Shown here: positions 35,242 to 45,975 of the stretch, in pieces
How the letters are laid out: every line of letters begins with the position of its first letter
How positions within the stretch are numbered: position 1 is the first letter of the stretch
From: Batrachochytrium dendrobatidis JAM81
Lineage: Eukaryota; Chytridiomycota; Chytridiomycetes; Rhizophydiales
NCBI RefSeq assembly: GCF_000203795.2
Contig: NW_006281106.1
Span: forward strand, 1,165,813-1,229,812
Length of the DNA: 64,000 nucleotides
Direction of reading: 5' to 3'
Made by a program: the position numbers and the translations under genes
Notes under the pieces: model-generated
The model's database searches: none
Seen by the model: only the letters and a program-made list of their open reading frames with translations
What the model was told of the DNA's origin: nothing

Positions 35242-35627
35242 GTTACAGCCGTATTCACGTAAAATGAAACTTTTGTATTGCAGATTGCTTCAGAATAGAA
35301 ATGACTCGAGTTTTTGTACTGCAAATTGGTATTCTTGAACCTTTATAAAATACAAACTGTAGTTTTGAGTCAGATTTCTTCTTTTTTGGTATTCATGCGT
35401 TGTTACGATTAACAAGTTTGAATTCTGTTGTTGTTAAACTCAGATCTTGGACACGTTCTAATTCAGAAAATCAAGATTGTATATCTCGCTAATGCAATTG
35501 TTGTTTCTATTTGGATTACCACAAAAAAAACAAGATTATCCAGTAAACTGACAATCATTTCATAAAATTGACTGTTTATGCACCTTGATACCCTTATTCG
35601 TATTCCATTTTATGAGTATAACTGTAA
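35242..35627. mobile_element. MITE-like element with terminal inverted repeats (best copy)
   Basis: The left end TTACAGCCGTATTCACGTAAAATG faces an inverted right end that reads, reverse-complemented, TTACAGTTATACTCATAAAATGG. TTGCA flanks both sides (35237-35241 and 35628-35632), a candidate 5-bp target duplication. About 386 bp, no coding capacity, AT-rich. Related ends occur near 20343, 21935, 26180, 28241, 29373, 42641 and 45474. No transposase gene of the family is in the window, as expected for a non-autonomous element. Confidence 0.75.
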
Positions 35628-35746
35628 TTGCAATGAAAAAACTCAAACCTTGTACTTGAAACCATTCAATAATTCTTTAAATATAGTCAAACTCCTGTTT
35701 ATAGTTTATTTCTTATAAAAACTTTATATTGGTCAATTTAAACTTT

Positions 35747-38437
35747 TTAGTAGAGCTCTCCTCCCAGAGCTGCATAGACTGTGTATGCATCCACAGCATC
35801 TGCCATTGTATTACCATTGAAATTCACTGATCCGTTTATACTGCCTTCAATACTACCTCCACCTGTGGTCATACTTCCAGATCGTCCTCCTGCATACACA
35901 CCCCCAGTAGATTTTCTTTCGTGTCCATTGCGTGTTGCAGCAAGCGCTGCTCGTAATCCTAGCCCTCCGCTACTATTACTCAACAGGTTATACAGAGGAG
36001 ATGGTGCTATAGTTCGTGGCTCCATCCATGATAGCGCATAGTTTGATTCATCAGCGTTTCCTGCCAAGTATGCATTCCATGTCAGATCCTCAGTTCCAGA
36101 AATAGGTGCATTATGCATGGTTTTGAGCAGCAATGAGCTTCGCTTTGATGAAAACCCACCATCGCGCGACGAGCAAGTTGATGAAGTGCGAGCAGATATG
36201 CTTCCAATCGAGCTTGAAGATGCAGTAGCCAGCGCGGCTGCAAGACGATCTAAACCTGTCATGCTTGACAAGTGTTCGTCACTTGCTTTGAGAAGGTCTC
36301 GAATACTTGGTGTTCCTGGTGCTGATATATCTCCACATTTAGACATGGCCGCTATAGCTCTTGGATCCATTGTATCAGTCTGCCCTCCATATGCTGAAAA
36401 CACGGCCAAAGCAGAAGCAGGCATGGTTCGTTTTGGCGTTGTGGAGGGATATCGAGACGTAGAGCCTATATGCTGTGAATATTCTTGAGTCTCCAATGAT
36501 GGTTGTTGATTCTCTTGGGATAGCTCTTCCATCCATCCAAGATTTCCGCCGGCTGATTGCAATACCTGAGCAATCTCGATCAATCCCGACTGAAATGCTG
36601 CCCAAATGCAATCGTTGCGAATGTAAAAAGGCGTGACACGCTCAACCGCTTTAGCTGGTTCGCCTACTTTCAAATTCTGAGTGTCTTGTAATGACTGTTT
36701 TTTTGCAGATGCATCTGATTTACTGCCAGAAAACCCTGACGATAACAAAAATGTAATCATTTCAATCCGGTGGACCTTGACCGATTCGACCCACGTTGAA
36801 AATTCCGAAATATAGTAGCTGGGAAAAATGGCTTGAAATAGTTTGAGATCAGAAAAACTACAGTATCTAAACATGAGTTCCTGGCGACGCTCAGTCCGAC
36901 CAAGTGGTAGATTTCCCAACAATTCTAACCCAGCCTTGTCGAAAGCTGACTGAATTCCTAGTGTCGTGACAAGACTATTGTTATTGATGGCATTCACGGC
37001 TAGTTTAGTTCCACCTGTAGTTCCATTTTGAGCCGTCATCAATGAACTCAATGCACTAACCCGTCGCGACATGCCATATCCTCTAGGAATACTATCCACC
37101 AACGCATCCACAATATTTTCATATTCACCGTTCAATGCCACTGCAATCATTTTTACCGTGATTTCAAGTCTGTAAAGTGCAATCTCTGGATCCAGTGCCA
37201 TTTTGAGCAATCCCTGCACAAGAAGTATATGTCCCTTGGCACAAGCAATTTCAAGCAAAGCTTTCCAATGCGCAGAAAGAACTTCTATACGCTGATAAGT
37301 CGTTGTTTTTAGGCTAGAGTCAGTATGTGTGCTTCCAGTGGTAGCCATTGGTAATCCCGGCACGGCTCCAGACTGAATTGTAGTAATACATTTATGCATT
37401 CGTGTACTTAGCAACTGAATAATTTGTTCGATCGATTCAGTGTTATCTCCATTGTTTTGAATTGCCAATGCGTGTCTCCAACTTTCAACAGCTTCTGCCA
37501 CATCCTCTGAAATGATCTTGCACGTAAGAATGTAATCAATCAATGCGATGTTTTTGTTTTGTTGAGCGTAATTGAGAAGATGTACAACATGCGAGTCAAG
37601 TTGATATTTGAATTGCTCAATAAGACATTGAACGTTTGGAACATGGCCCACCCGCATGGAAAAATAATGCAAGTCTTTTAAAGTTTCAGTTGGTGCAGGA
37701 ATCAGCGACACGATGGATTTCAAAAACGATGGATTTGGGGATTTTATATACTGAACTGCAGCAAACGCAGTTGGTTTGAGTAAATCCAATGAAGTCGCTA
37801 TTTGAAAGTTTTTGAATAAAGTCAAAGAGGTTGGAGTTGAGGATCGGGTTTGAAGATTGAATATTTGCTCAAGAACTTCTACAGCACCAAGATAGGCACA
37901 CACGATCCAAAGGGTTTGTTGAAGACAAGTGAATTGCTGAATCAAGCTCGAGTTGTTGACTATTTTTGCTCTCCAGGTCGCACCCAAGGCAGCATCACCC
38001 TCTACTTTAATGGTTTCATTGTTGAGATTGAAAATAAATTTTCCATTAAGAGTTTTGCAGGGAATATCAAACGCAGCAGCGCACACTTTTCCACACATTC
38101 GACTGCCGCCTTTCACAAATAGCTTCGCGACTTTTCCTAGTCCTACAGGCTTTCTCATGCTTTCAACGGCAACCACCCAGTCGAGTTTGAATACGGGTGG
38201 TGTGTATCCTTGTATAAAATCTTGTCCCCATTTGAGGACCTGGTCAGGATGGTTGTATACCCACTTGATGATCCAATTGCTATTTCGTGATATGGTCAAT
38301 GTTGAACGGTCAGTTTTTGAAAAAATAAATGGGTCGTCTGTAAATGCCAATATGTGTGTTAATATTTCTGGAGTTTGCAATGCCAGCTGGGCCGAGTTGC
38401 GTTGCAGCTGTGGCATGGTTGATGAAAAGCCTTTCAA
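35747..38437 (-). CDS. Large F-box-like / ankyrin-like repeat protein
   Basis: Single-exon frame of 896 residues. Residues 16-60 (LALQTPEILTHILAFTDDP) resemble an F-box. The next ~450 residues are helical with degenerate ankyrin-like units (e.g. TLWIVCAYLGAVEVLEQIF; KALLEIACAKGHILLVQGLLKMAL). The last ~270 residues are Ser/Gly/Thr-rich and probably disordered. No catalytic motif is seen. Proteins with this layout are frequent in chytrids; if the F-box is real it would act as a substrate adaptor of an SCF ubiquitin ligase, but this is inference. An upstream exon cannot be excluded. Confidence 0.65.
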   Translation of the reverse strand: MKGFSSTMPQLQRNSAQLALQTPEILTHILAFTDDPFIFSKTDRSTLTISRNSNWIIKWVYNHPDQVLKWGQDFIQGYTPPVFKLDWVVAVESMRKPVGLGKVAKLFVKGGSRMCGKVCAAAFDIPCKTLNGKFIFNLNNETIKVEGDAALGATWRAKIVNNSSLIQQFTCLQQTLWIVCAYLGAVEVLEQIFNLQTRSSTPTSLTLFKNFQIATSLDLLKPTAFAAVQYIKSPNPSFLKSIVSLIPAPTETLKDLHYFSMRVGHVPNVQCLIEQFKYQLDSHVVHLLNYAQQNKNIALIDYILTCKIISEDVAEAVESWRHALAIQNNGDNTESIEQIIQLLSTRMHKCITTIQSGAVPGLPMATTGSTHTDSSLKTTTYQRIEVLSAHWKALLEIACAKGHILLVQGLLKMALDPEIALYRLEITVKMIAVALNGEYENIVDALVDSIPRGYGMSRRVSALSSLMTAQNGTTGGTKLAVNAINNNSLVTTLGIQSAFDKAGLELLGNLPLGRTERRQELMFRYCSFSDLKLFQAIFPSYYISEFSTWVESVKVHRIEMITFLLSSGFSGSKSDASAKKQSLQDTQNLKVGEPAKAVERVTPFYIRNDCIWAAFQSGLIEIAQVLQSAGGNLGWMEELSQENQQPSLETQEYSQHIGSTSRYPSTTPKRTMPASALAVFSAYGGQTDTMDPRAIAAMSKCGDISAPGTPSIRDLLKASDEHLSSMTGLDRLAAALATASSSSIGSISARTSSTCSSRDGGFSSKRSSLLLKTMHNAPISGTEDLTWNAYLAGNADESNYALSWMEPRTIAPSPLYNLLSNSSGGLGLRAALAATRNGHERKSTGGVYAGGRSGSMTTGGGSIEGSINGSVNFNGNTMADAVDAYTVYAALGGELY

Positions 38438-39037
38438 AGTGCTATTATGTATTCTATTTTGGGTCGAATAAGCTTGGTTCTAAATGCCAAACTTTTCTGG
38501 CTGCACTTTAGCAGATATAGATGCTTGCAGTCGAGTATTCGCGAGATTTGTGTGGTCAAGTACAGGTTAGGATTAAAGAAACGTATATCTGCTTATCTCG
38601 GTCCGCGTATACACTAGCTTTAGTCTTTAAAAATCCTGATTCAATCAATATTGAGGTTTCTACTAGATCAATATGGGTGTAAATGTGGCAAGAAGCACTT
38701 GGTGACTTGACAACTTACTCGGCACTGTAATAAGTAGAAGTTGGCAAGATTTTGAAAATGCATCAACGTGAATAAATGAGCGACAGCGTGTATGCTGGTA
38801 TTCTTACTATGGTCGCTGACCAAGTGAATTGCCACTACTTGACAAATCATCCAATTTAAATACAAACTCCAACGCTTTACTACTATTTATTGATAGTAAA
38901 AAGGTACTCTTTGCAAGGATGGTTTATATTTAGTAAGCAATGACTGATTTGTATGTGCATCACTTGCAAGTAAAAATTTAATGCGTATTAACAATGATCC
39001 AACTTCGGAATTTGATCTTGAACACTATCGGTACTTG
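38438..39037. other. Intergenic, 600 bp, no gene seen
   Basis: Spacer between the F-box/ankyrin-like gene (reading away) and the 3' end of SPO11. It holds AT-rich sequence with no supported frame and no repeat that I can match. Confidence 0.5.
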
Positions 39038-40489
39038 CTATTCAAGCCCTTCGCAAACCCATACACCTGAAAATTCCTGGATCTCACACTTGCAGTTCAT
39101 AAACACCATTCGAGACAACTGCCGCTGGTATTCTTTGCAAGATCGAATATGGTTACGATCCAAAAGTCGGTATACCTTGCATCTGTCGTGTGGCGTGAGT
39201 GGAATTAAGCTGTCGGCATCAATGGTCAGCATCCAAGAGGTTGGATGGATACCAACCCATATAGAGGATGGACATGCAAGAAGCGTGTTGTAAGCCATCG
39301 ACTTTGATCCAAATTTATATGTACAATAGATTTCGAATCCAGATGGATCACCATCAACAAGAACTAACACCATCAAATCCGATTCTGTAGTCGTTAAAAC
39401 TTGACCCAGCTCAATCTCGGTTGATCTGCCAAACTCGACTTCAAAATCTGACATAGTTCTTGGGTTTATTCGATACATGCGCGACTGGCTGAGCATGCAG
39501 ACAAGTCTCCTTGTAGCCATATCAGGAAACCCACGACCAGTAATGAGAATAATGTGTGGGTGCGTGTGCCAGAACCCATATTGTAGCATGGAAAAGAATA
39601 CAGCGTCTTTTTCCACCACCAATACCGTTGTGACACCATCGCCAACTGTAAACCCAATGATTGTATCTGCATTTGGAATCAAAGTGCCAGACGTAGTATT
39701 GCTACAACAGTCAAGAATATCTCCCTTGCTTGTATGAATCCACAGCCGGCCATATACGACTCCTTTTGAGGCGGCAACAATCATCAACTGATCGCGGGAA
39801 ATACCAAATGAGCAAGCCAAATCTTCCACAATTTCATCCACTTGTTTCTGGGTACGAAACTGGTGAATATTGCGATAGTATATATCTCGTTTTGTGCAAC
39901 GACTCTGGGTGAATAAAAGTGAATGAATGCATTTGAGAATGGATACGATGGCATCAAAGGTGGAGATGGATCTGCCGATACGTTTAATGAGTTTGTATTT
40001 AGGATTAGCTGAATCTACCGAGTTTTTACCCGTAAACGAGTCAAACCTGTCATGCATGTCAAATATAGTTTAACGTCAGTAGTTGAATTGGATTAGCTTT
40101 GATGGCAATATATTTAAACTGTACTGTTTGAATCAAGTGAGTTACGTTGTGGATTTATAGCGACAAACAAGCTGCAAGGCAGGAATATGGTTTCTGCCCA
40201 TCACACTTTGGATAGATTCAAGAATACTGAAAATATGTTTTACCAAAAGGGTTTTGGTAGGTGGAGTAACTGGAATGAGCATCACAGACAGAGTAGGTGA
40301 AATGGTAGTATTAGCACATGGCTGTAAGGACTTGCAATCCATCAAGTTGAGCTCATCAGGAAACAAGTCGGGGAGTAAATCGGGAAACAAATCGGTTTCA
40401 TCAGACATGATATCCCAATCCAACACTGTTGAACTAGTTTGCATATCCATGCAGACGTTGTCATTGACACAGCAGCAGTTGGGTTCCAT
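39038..40489 (-). CDS. SPO11: SPO11 meiotic DNA double-strand-break enzyme (TopoVI-A-like)
   Basis: Makes the double-strand breaks that start meiotic recombination. Exons 40489-40146 and 40046-39038 join to about 450 residues. The catalytic tyrosine motif KRDIYYRN is at about residue 160-170 (the second Tyr is the nucleophile in the family). LACSFGISRDQL and VVAASKGVVYGRL follow. The Toprim domain shows EKDAVF, ITGRGFPDMATR and VDGDPSGFEIYCTYKFGS; the usual DxD is present as DGD. The N-terminus (about 100 residues) is acidic and unconserved. The open frame continues above 40489 without another ATG. Presence supports a sexual or parasexual capacity in this lineage. Confidence 0.93.
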
Positions 40490-40680
40490 ACTGTTTGTGA
40501 GACTGTTCTCTGCATTGATATTCAAAATCAATCGCACGTCTCGATTGCTGTCTCAACGCGTTACATTTATCCACATGAATTCTATCGAGTTTCATCTGGA
40601 ACCCAACATAACTGAACTAGGCCATAAAGAACTTTTATTTCAATTCAAATCCAAACTTGTTTAGTTCCAACTGTGTCTAT

Positions 40681-41963
40681 TTAATCAACGTGCGATTCCG
40701 AAATGGGTTGCTTTGAATATTCTTCCTTTCTGACCATATGCCCTCCAAGTCCCTAAAATACATTGTTATGGATTCAGCCATTACTGTTATCCATTTCAGC
40801 TACATGTTATCCAGGTAAAAACACTTACCCTGTTCATTTGATACATATCCAATTGATCTACTTTGAACATGTTTTTAAACTTTTCATCGCAAATAATCAT
40901 TCGCTTATTCAATGGATCTTGCAGTTTTTTGTCCTTGATATATAGCCAAATCTCTTTAAGAGCCTGTGCTCGAGAAAGCTCACTTACACCAACAATGCTT
41001 GCAAATTCAGGACTCAGTATACGTGGTTCATTGAGTGGGCTCAGTTCTGCTGCTAATTTTAATCTATCTGATCCTCGCTTTCTTTTAGGTGGTTTGGGCT
41101 CAACCACGGGTTGTTCTTGCAAGCTTGCTTTTTTGTGCATGAATTGGTAATCACTGTATAGGTGATTCGAAAGTTTCTTGTTCATGCTAAACATGTTGAC
41201 TCGTTTTGATTTCATCACCGCCTTTAGCTTTTCATCACACAAAATGAATCGCCTGTCGATTGGGTCTTGAAGATTGTGTTCTTTGATATAGTGCCATAGT
41301 TGTTTATTAAGGTCTATCTAATCATATTGTTGTACACATTCGAGTCAGTTATTTAGTAGTTGTGTCGAGATTGTACAAAGTCAATTTTTTGTGAATTCAC
41401 ATGGAGTAGGTAAGGGTCGAATGATAACATGCAAAGGATTCGAAAAGATGGATGCATGTCATAAAGCAGTTCAACAAGATGGCAATATCCCGATCAGGGT
41501 GTGGGTAAAAAAGGATTCTGAATTGAATATGAAAATTGTAACTATAAAATCAACTTACTCGAGAAATAGGATCGGTTGTGCCCAAAAGTTGAGCAAGAGA
41601 ATTACTGGTTCCGAACAAATGTTGTCGGATATTTCGTCTAGATTTAATATTGCTTTTAATTTCCACAATCGCATCATCATCGGTTTTATCGTCATCAGTA
41701 TCAGTTTTGGAGTTGTCAAGTGATTCATCCATAGTATCGACCTGCGTATTGTTTTCCTTGCTTGAAGCATTACAACTGACGTCTTGGGTTAGACTCATAA
41801 CCAGCTCTTGAAATGCATTTTTGTATTCGGTCAAATCAACCTTGAGTTCGCTTTCAGCTTGGGTTCGTAACTTTCGAATGGAAAGGACTTCTAGGTCTGC
41901 CTCTGCAAGAACTTCCTTGAGTCTGGGAGTATATTCAGTCAAGAGTTTGGATATGTCTGTCAT
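40681..41963 (-). CDS. DEK_C plus double SWIB-domain nuclear protein (Uaf30/Tri1-like)
   Basis: Exons 41963-41559, 41317-40829 and 40752-40681 join to about 321 residues. The N-terminus (LLTEYTPRLKEVLAEAD ... LSIRKLRTQAESEL) matches a DEK_C domain. Two SWIB/MDM2 domains follow: ISR-IDLNKQLWHYIKEHNLQDP...ILCDEKL and a second with LKEIWLYIKDKKLQDPLNKRMIICDEKF, separated by a basic linker (PPKRKRG). The last small exon completes the second SWIB domain. Yeast Uaf30 (RNA polymerase I upstream activating factor) and Tri1 share this layout with one SWIB domain; the duplication is the notable difference. An alternative ATG at 42059 adds 32 residues. Confidence 0.85.
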
Positions 41964-42082
41964 GCTAATTGAGTATTGAAATATAAAAAAGCGGACTAAA
42001 AGTTTGTCAATTTTTGACGGCATTGGTTCAACGCCCACAGGTATCAGATAAATGGCCATCTGATATGCTGATCATGAATATT

Positions 42083-42636
42083 TTATTTTGATAGTCTTGG
42101 TTCAACTGCCTCGAGTTCGGCTTCAAGACTCTCGATGAATTGATCCTTTTTTACTATAGTAGAAACAGTAGGTGTAGAAGGTTTGGGAAGTTCTACTTCA
42201 GATGGATCCGTTAGATAGATTCCCAGTAGTGAGATCCCCAAAAGCCCTAGTGATGCACCACAGTTCCAGACATAAAGCAAACAAGTGTTTACAGCCATGG
42301 CATACAGGATTAAATGTCTATTTTGGCTTGGTTTAGCAACAGTAGCATGATTGGGTTACCTATACTCAGTCCAATCCGAGACGACCGAGGCAATTTAGAA
42401 TATCGCTTAGCAATCTCGGACAGCTGAGGTGCCTTGCTCAACCCATCGAGTGATTGTGCAGTAGGTTCAGAGCCCGATGCATTCGCTTGAGGTGACACTC
42501 CAATAGGTCGCAAGGTAGTTGAGCCAGAGTGTGAGATTGTGCTCTGTGGTGGATGCTGTTGAGCAGCCCGTCTTATTCTCTGCTGTTCCTTTTTTATCAG
42601 GTCTGCCTGATGTCGATGCTGCGGCAGTGTACTCAT
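42083..42636 (-). CDS. Small single-pass membrane protein, unrecognised
   Basis: Exons 42636-42360 and 42246-42083 (GT..AG intron, 113 nt) give about 146 residues. The N-terminal ~90 residues are polar (Gln/Ser/His-rich) with a basic patch (KKEQQRIRRAAQQ). The splice creates one hydrophobic segment, IGLSIGLLGISLLGIYL, followed by an acidic Pro/Thr tail (TDPSEVELPKPS). That the join forms a complete membrane helix supports the model. The topology suggests a tail-anchored-like membrane protein, possibly of mitochondrion or ER; no family is recognised. A MITE-like element starts only 5 bp upstream of the ATG. Confidence 0.65.
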
Positions 42637-42640
42637 CTTG

Positions 42641-42928
42641 CTACAGTCGTATTGGTAAAATGGAGCACTTTATCTTGCAGTCACTATTTTGCTTTGGAAT
42701 AGTCCAACATTCATTCGTTTTCCTACTAGAAATTAACGATATTTGATTTTAAACTGGAACGATCCCTTTTTTCATTTGACATTTTAACTGACATCCTTAA
42801 AGACTTGCAGATACATTTTAGTTTAAAAAGACTGAAAGGTTTAGTGGATTTGGTGTGAATTATCGTTTCATGAGATTATTTATTACGACTCCCTTTTTAG
42901 TATTTCATTTTACATGAATACGACTAAA
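42641..42928. mobile_element. MITE-like element, second intact copy
   Basis: Left end CTACAGTCGTATTGGTAAAATGGAGCACT; right end, reverse-complemented, TTTAGTCGTATTCATGTAAAATGAAATACT. About 288 bp. It fills most of the space between two divergent genes (starts at 42636 and 42977) and so must contain or displace both promoters. Confidence 0.75.
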
Positions 42929-42976
42929 CATACTCGAATATAATTAATAACCCTATCGAGTACAAATCGTTTCGTA

Positions 42977-43711
42977 ATGCGCATATCAGAACACCAAGAT
43001 TCCACCAATGTACATCAACTTAAAGAAGCATGGGTGGTAGTGCATCAATCTGGTACCAAGTACTGTAGCAGCACGATTCTCGTCCATCCATTACAGACAC
43101 TGGATGATTTGCGAGACCGGATTCTTCAAGAATTTGCAACTGTTTTTCAAGAGCAAGCATCCCCACAACTTATTGTTCAAGACTCGAACGGCGAAGAGAT
43201 TCTTTCAGGCACACTGGTATCGAATATGTGCATTACAGACACGCAGCCATTAAGAGTGACAGTTGCACAGGCCATGCGAGCACCCGTAATCAAGAACAGT
43301 TATGGTGGATGTAGGACCAGTAAGGGATATTTTTCATGCAAGGCATTTCTAGCGAGCATAGCAGCATCGCTTGAACTCAAATATGAGCTTGTGAAATTAG
43401 TCGAGGATCGAACAGCAACATTTGTGGATATTCAATGGAATGTCAAGCAGGGCTTGGCAACAAGACGAAAAGGGACACTAGTGCCCTTGAACAAAGTGTT
43501 TGATCAAGTACAGTGGGGATTGTTGGGAAGACTGCACGATGCAGTGCATGATGACTTTCACCATGAGATGCAGCTGGAGAGAGATGGAAAGCACAAGACA
43601 GTGATGATGCCGCAACCTTTTTATTTAGTGGCAGAGACGATGCAGTCGATAGCTCATGCAGCGGGAGTGGTTAATGAGAAGAGTGATTTAGTGGTGATTA
43701 AAGAGCCTTGA
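42977..43711 (+). CDS. Unrecognised protein, possible ubiquitin-like N-terminus
   Basis: Single-exon frame of 244 residues with good coding character and no signal peptide. Residues ~17-100 (EAWVVVHQSG...ILVHPLQTLDDLRDRILQEF...LIVQDSNGEEILSG) follow the strand-helix-strand rhythm of a ubiquitin-like fold; this is inference. The rest is mixed alpha/beta with no motif I recognise. Its start is 48 bp from a MITE-like element. Confidence 0.6.
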   Translation: MRISEHQDSTNVHQLKEAWVVVHQSGTKYCSSTILVHPLQTLDDLRDRILQEFATVFQEQASPQLIVQDSNGEEILSGTLVSNMCITDTQPLRVTVAQAMRAPVIKNSYGGCRTSKGYFSCKAFLASIAASLELKYELVKLVEDRTATFVDIQWNVKQGLATRRKGTLVPLNKVFDQVQWGLLGRLHDAVHDDFHHEMQLERDGKHKTVMMPQPFYLVAETMQSIAHAAGVVNEKSDLVVIKEP

Positions 43712-43800
43712 TGGAGTGAATTGTGGGAATAAAGTCAAATGGTTTACAAAAGTAATGATTTTTTACTTGGCCAACAAAGCGTTTGTCTTTTGCCAACTCA

Positions 43801-45295
43801 ATGACCCAGAGAAAGCGTTCCCCAGAGAGAAAGAGTCCATCGCCTGCTGCTGTGACTGAGACCAGTTTCTTACCCAAGTCTCAGTATACTCCCATCAGTC
43901 ATGCTGGACCAAGACCACCAGTCTCGACCAGAGATTTTACTCCCCACAAGCTGCTCAAGGAATTTAGTCGCTTATCAAAGGTATTATCTTGACCATCTAC
44001 TATGTCTAGAGACTCTGTTTTAACTCTGCTATTAGAGCCAGCTGAATTCCAATACTACAGAGGCTAGCTCCCTTGTCGACTCTGACCATCCACTACCATT
44101 GCTAGATCTTGATGTCCATAACCAAAACCCATTCATCGAATCTCTGTCTGTTTCCACCATTATTCATGAATCGGAGGAAGATTCTACTTTGGATATGGAT
44201 CATCTTGAAAGTGATGGTTGCTACGAAATTCAAAACGTTCAAGATCAGGATGATCTTGGAAATGAATCCTATCAAGTCGGCGAGACATATGATGACTATG
44301 AATTGGAAGAATTAGATCGACCCAAGGATGAGGATACAGTTGGATCATTGCAGGACGAAGTTCCACCCACTCTCCTAGTTGAAGGTATTGAGTTGGACAT
44401 TCGGCTATCTGAATCGCTTTCACATGGTAACGACTTGGATCTGGAATCTCCTCCAAATGCTCTGAATCTACAATTAGACAGCTCCAGTAATGGCCAAGAC
44501 TCTCCCATCAGTGTGCCTCGTTCATTTTCTACACCTATTCCTGAAATACCTCACTATAGCTCTGCCAAGGGTTGCTTCTCTTTTGATCCTGCTTTTAGCC
44601 CAGATATTCAGTCTAATCCACAACTCAATGCAGAATGGCATCGTATTCTCGATCTTGTAAACTCTATTTCCGTATATTCAAAACATACCAGTACATTGTC
44701 AGTTTTGGAGTCTCTATCTTCCTCTGATGATCTTTACATATCTTTGCGTCAAGTTTTGCTTGAGCTCAAAACCGTAATGCGAGATCATGTTCAGCAAGAG
44801 TCTGAGAAACAATCTCAAATGACTGCCAATCTAAACCAACTCGAACAAGATATAGCCAGTATGACAAAAAACAAGGACCAGTCAAAGATTGATCTTGATA
44901 TTATCCTTCTTGAAATTAAGCAAGAGCAAGCCCGTATCTATGATACAGACAAAAAAATCGACGAATTGAAGCAGTTTGAAACCAAACTGAGAGCTGATAT
45001 TCTTGCGCATGAAAATATCTGCGATGATGTGTCTGCTCGCGAAAAATTGCTACAGCTCCAGTGCGATACAGCAAAAAGTGTTCATGCCAAGGCCAACCTA
45101 CCTATTACGCTTTATGAACGCCTTCAAGTGATTATGAAGGCGGTTTGTAAACACTGTTCCATGTTGGCCATTATGTTCTTTTTTGTCGTAATGGTCGAGG
45201 CCTGCGTTGTTTACTATATGTTCAAGTTGAGTGATGGTCATTTAATAAGTCCAGATTGCCAAAAGTTTATTACTAAGCGTGTTTTTGATATTTAA
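43801..45295 (+). CDS. Coiled-coil protein with C-terminal membrane anchor, unrecognised
   Basis: Exons 43801-43980 and 44036-45295 (55-nt intron) give about 479 residues. The N-terminus is basic and Ser/Pro-rich and holds STRDFTPHKLLKEFSRLSK; then an acidic Ser/Leu region (about residues 80-220). A long coiled coil follows (residues ~290-400, e.g. LNQLEQDIASMTKNKDQSKI). Near the C-terminus is one hydrophobic helix, SMLAIMFFFVVMVEACVVYYMF, with a short tail. The layout suits a tail-anchored protein of the nuclear envelope, ER or Golgi (golgin/SUN-partner-like), but no family is recognised. Confidence 0.7.
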
Positions 45296-45473
45296 TTAGG
45301 GTTAAACACCAAACCAATATCATGAATCCTGAGTTTAGAGATTCTTCGCGGGATATTGAAGGGGGTATGATGGTCACCAACTTTCCTGGTATATGGATTA
45401 TACCTGTTTTTGATGGATTGATATCGCAAGTTGCATGGATATTTGATTTTTTATGGGTGAAAAATGCTGAAGA

Positions 45474-45716
45474 GACCGTATTCACATTTTAAATAAACTG
45501 AACAGTTTAGTCAGACTAGACAAATGGTCGTAGCTATACAATCTTGATTTTCTGAATTAGAACGTGTCCAAGACTCGAGTTTAACAACAACAGAATTCAA
45601 ACTTGTTAATCGTAACAACGCATGAATACCAAAAAAGAAGAAATCTGACTCAAAACTACAGTTTGTATTTTATAAAGGTTCAAGAATACCAATTTGCAGT
45701 ACAAAAACTTGAATGC
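45474..45716 (-). mobile_element. MITE-like element, inverted truncated copy
   Basis: From 45535 to 45710 this is the near-identical reverse complement of 35311-35486 inside the best MITE-like copy. The left part has a rough end (ACCGTATTCACATTTTAAATAAA); the opposite inverted end is missing. It fills the gap between the coiled-coil membrane protein and PEN-2, which otherwise holds nothing supported. Confidence 0.75.
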
Positions 45717-45975
45717 AAAATAGTGACTGCATGAGTAACCTGACATCAGGTGACTCGCACAGTTTCATCTTGAATGGCGTCATGACGATGCAAGTTTTAC
45801 CATCAACTACATACTTGCTACCAGTACTAATATGTGAGTGTTCATGGAGGTTTCTGGGTATACATTTTGCATGTCTATCCTTTTCCATGTATTGAGATGA
45901 TACACAAGTATTGCATTGGCAAAGTCTATCAGCTGACGGGCTACTTTTGTAAACTGTAGGACATCCATTGACCGT

